Shown in pieces: positions 62,080 through 64,000 of a stretch of DNA of 64,000 bases. The notes below the pieces were generated by a model that saw only the letters and a list, made by a program, of their open reading frames with translations, was not told where the DNA came from and ran no database searches. Position 1 is the first letter of the stretch. Each line of letters starts with the position of its first letter. The stretch is from Sequoia sempervirens (taxonomy: Eukaryota; Streptophyta; Pinopsida; Cupressales; Cupressaceae), in assembly GCA_007258455.2 (NCBI GenBank), contig VDFB02296704.1:1-64000 (forward strand). The letters are read 5' to 3'. A program made the position numbers and the translations under genes.

Positions 62080-62935
62080 CATTTTAAATATTTAATTAAA
62101 TAATCCTAATTGTTTAATTAATTTCATTATTTTCTTCTATTAATCAAATAATCAACATTATTAGCTTAATTTAACCCTTTCATACTAATTTTCATCCTAT
62201 TTAATTAAATAATATGTATTACTTAATTAAATTCGCTAAGTCCTCTCATTTGATTAAATAATCTTAATTATTAAATTAAGTGTCATTAATTCCTTCTTTT
62301 TAATTAAATAAGATTTTTTTTAATTAAATCATTTAATTCCTCCACCTTGCACAATTAAATAATATCCTAGTTATTTAAATGACTAATTTCTTTCATCCCT
62401 CCAATTTCTCCCACTTGCAAAGGAATATTCTCATGGAATAATCTCCAACATGGAAATATCTTGCACATTCCTCCTGAATTTTAGGTTTCATGTTTCTTCA
62501 AATCAATCTCATCCATTGATTAAATTCATCAATCCATGTCAACTTTCAATCTCCTCCATGGATTGAATTATTGATCCATGCAAATTCTTCTCCTTAATTT
62601 GCATCCATTGATTAATAAAATGGATCTTGGCCATTTATTCACTCAAAATTCTTATAATTAGCCTCTATTTCTTGATAAATTCATCCACATTCATTGAAAT
62701 CATTAGTGTTATAGCAATTTCTATAGCAATATTTATGAGAATTTCATCCATTTTCATCCATTTAAGCTAATCTTGCATCCATTTTCATCAGTTACATCCA
62801 TTTTCAATCTTGTTTGAATCAAGGGATTGGGAAAGGGATGGCATTCCACATACATTCAACACCAATATCCTAATGGGATGAGGTTTGTGATGGAACCCCT
62901 CAAAAAATTTCTTTGTTCCACCTTAAGTCTATAAA
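62080..62935 (-). repeat. right arm of a long inverted-repeat pair
   Basis: Inverted copy of the segment 60395-61290, with visible substitutions and short insertions or deletions (roughly three quarters identical by eye). Landmarks on the plus strand are cctccaccttgcacaat (62339), ccaatttctcccacttgcaa (62401) and tcttgcacattcctcctga (62459). Confidence 0.75.
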
Positions 62936-63324
62936 AATTTGGCTTTGGTCGTCGTTTCTAATATTTGGTTGAGTCCCTATCACTATATTAGGGTTTTTAT
63001 GTTGATTAAAACCTTGCATAAGTGATCTATAATTTCTACAACCTTTTATCATTGCATTATTGTAGTGACTTGTGTTCCCATTCTATGGTTGCATAAGTTA
63101 TGTTTTATGTTATTCATTTTCATTAGGTGAGCGATCCCTCACATCTAGGTTTGAATTGCCCATCTTATAAGGTTGAGTAAAGTATCTTTTGGCTTTTACA
63201 TCCTTTGCATTTCGTGACTTAAAAGTTCTTGAGCCTATTAATTTCATGTCATCCTAGGGGATCCCCTTCATTAGAACAACTTAAATGCACGTGCTTAAAG
63301 TTTCCACTTAAGTCCTAATGGACA

Positions 63325-63830
63325 TCATACTTTATCACTCATTGCTCATTCTTCATAACTACATATTTTGAATTGGTGACGAGTGATGAAACAGTGTTTT
63401 CTTTGATATTTCTCATCGCAGATAGCTGCCAAAGGTCCTAAACAAAATGTGTGATGAGAAATGTTCCTTGAGGGATTTCTTATTGCTAATGGCTTTTGAG
63501 CCTTCAAATTTGAAATAGCAATGAGAAATGCCTCAACTTTTGGTTCTTATCACTCATCACGGATGGTCATAAAATGATAAATTTACGATCAACGATGAGT
63601 GGGATGATGAAATTTCCTTTACATCACATGATCACGGTATGATCTAAATGCTAATTTCCACATTAGCTATACATGATACACATTGTAAACTATGTAGATC
63701 CTCTCACCGCTAATTGTTTGCAAACTATATCAGGAGAATTAGTGATGAGCGAAGGCCTTATGTTTTATCACTCATTGTGAATTCATTTCAAAGCTTAAGT
63801 TCCAAAGTAGCGCTGAGTGATGGTATTCTT
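63325..63830. repeat. cluster of TCACTCATCGC / GCGATGAGTGA-like words
   Basis: Variants of atcactcat or its complement atgagtgat occur at about 63332, 63378, 63454, 63546, 63594, 63739, 63760 and 63816, in both orientations, with looser variants such as ctcatcgca and caatgagaaatg between them. The spacing is irregular. There is no coding sequence. Confidence 0.5.
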
Positions 63831-64000
63831 TGAAAGATTTATTTCTCTAATATGATAAGATCTTATACATGATGTCTTTTGTACCATTTATTTTCATGTA
63901 GGTGTACATGTATGAATTTGATGCCTTCACTACATCTCCCATCATTGATAGGATCCTAGGTGAAAAGTTTGAATTAGCAATGAATGAAGGAAGGATGGAT

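Overview
This is a plant nuclear window, most likely from a gymnosperm (conifer-type) genome. The evidence is one spliced TIR-NBS-LRR (TNL) disease-resistance gene with GT-AG introns, including an 18.7 kb intron stuffed with repeats, plus Copia and Gypsy LTR retrotransposons with tRNA-Met primer sites, a plant L1-type LINE carrying an RNase H domain, MITE-like elements and very AT-rich spacers. The species cannot be fixed from sequence alone. A run of exactly 100 N (59047-59146) marks a draft-assembly gap.

Layout. 1-3350: decayed LTR-retroelement pieces and a tRNA-derived SINE-like unit. 3351-12455: a 5'-truncated duplicate of the TNL gene on the minus strand (copy 1, a pseudogene), split by a nearly complete Copia element (3752-8649, minus strand) with a GGTTC target duplication. 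12500-19360: repeat-rich and AT-rich spacer with one unrecognised coding-like segment. 19361-44806: the main TNL gene on the minus strand (copy 2), with six exons that I could join by GT-AG junctions and matching phases: TIR (44806-44373), a short exon (44230-44144), NBS (25402-24328), linker/LRR start (24219-23908), a 3.9 kb LRR exon (23816-19953) and a C-terminal exon (19855-19361). The summed length is 6267 nt, a multiple of three, but one in-frame TGA (23610-23612) falls early in the LRR exon, so the reference allele is predicted to make only a TIR-NBS protein of about 704 residues. The giant intron (44143-25403) holds a second Copia element (30800-37037, plus strand), itself interrupted by a 1.06 kb inverted-repeat transposon, a LINE ORF1 fragment, two smaller inverted-repeat elements, a GA/CT microsatellite and long AT-rich tracts. 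45000-48800: the TNL promoter, then spacer with a perfect 41-bp hairpin and a 240-bp tandem duplication. 48811-54949: an almost full-length but inactivated L1-type LINE flanked by a 10-bp target duplication. 55000-64000: a decayed Gypsy integrase on the minus strand, a strong G-quadruplex motif, a kilobase-scale foldback repeat whose centre is the assembly gap, and a second long inverted-repeat pair.

How the parts relate. The only host gene recognised is the TNL family. The two copies share a breakpoint-to-breakpoint segmental duplication (3351-12455 against 19576-23579). The LRR exon is built from about 19 two-repeat units of 46 residues (138 bp), and copy 1 shows recent in-register expansion of this unit, so the locus looks like a place where recombination lengthens and shortens an immune receptor's LRR array. 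I found no wholly new enzymatic system. The most unusual items are the LRR super-array with its single nonsense codon, the perfect 41-bp hairpin, and the inverted-repeat element with TGCA flanks nested in a Copia element.
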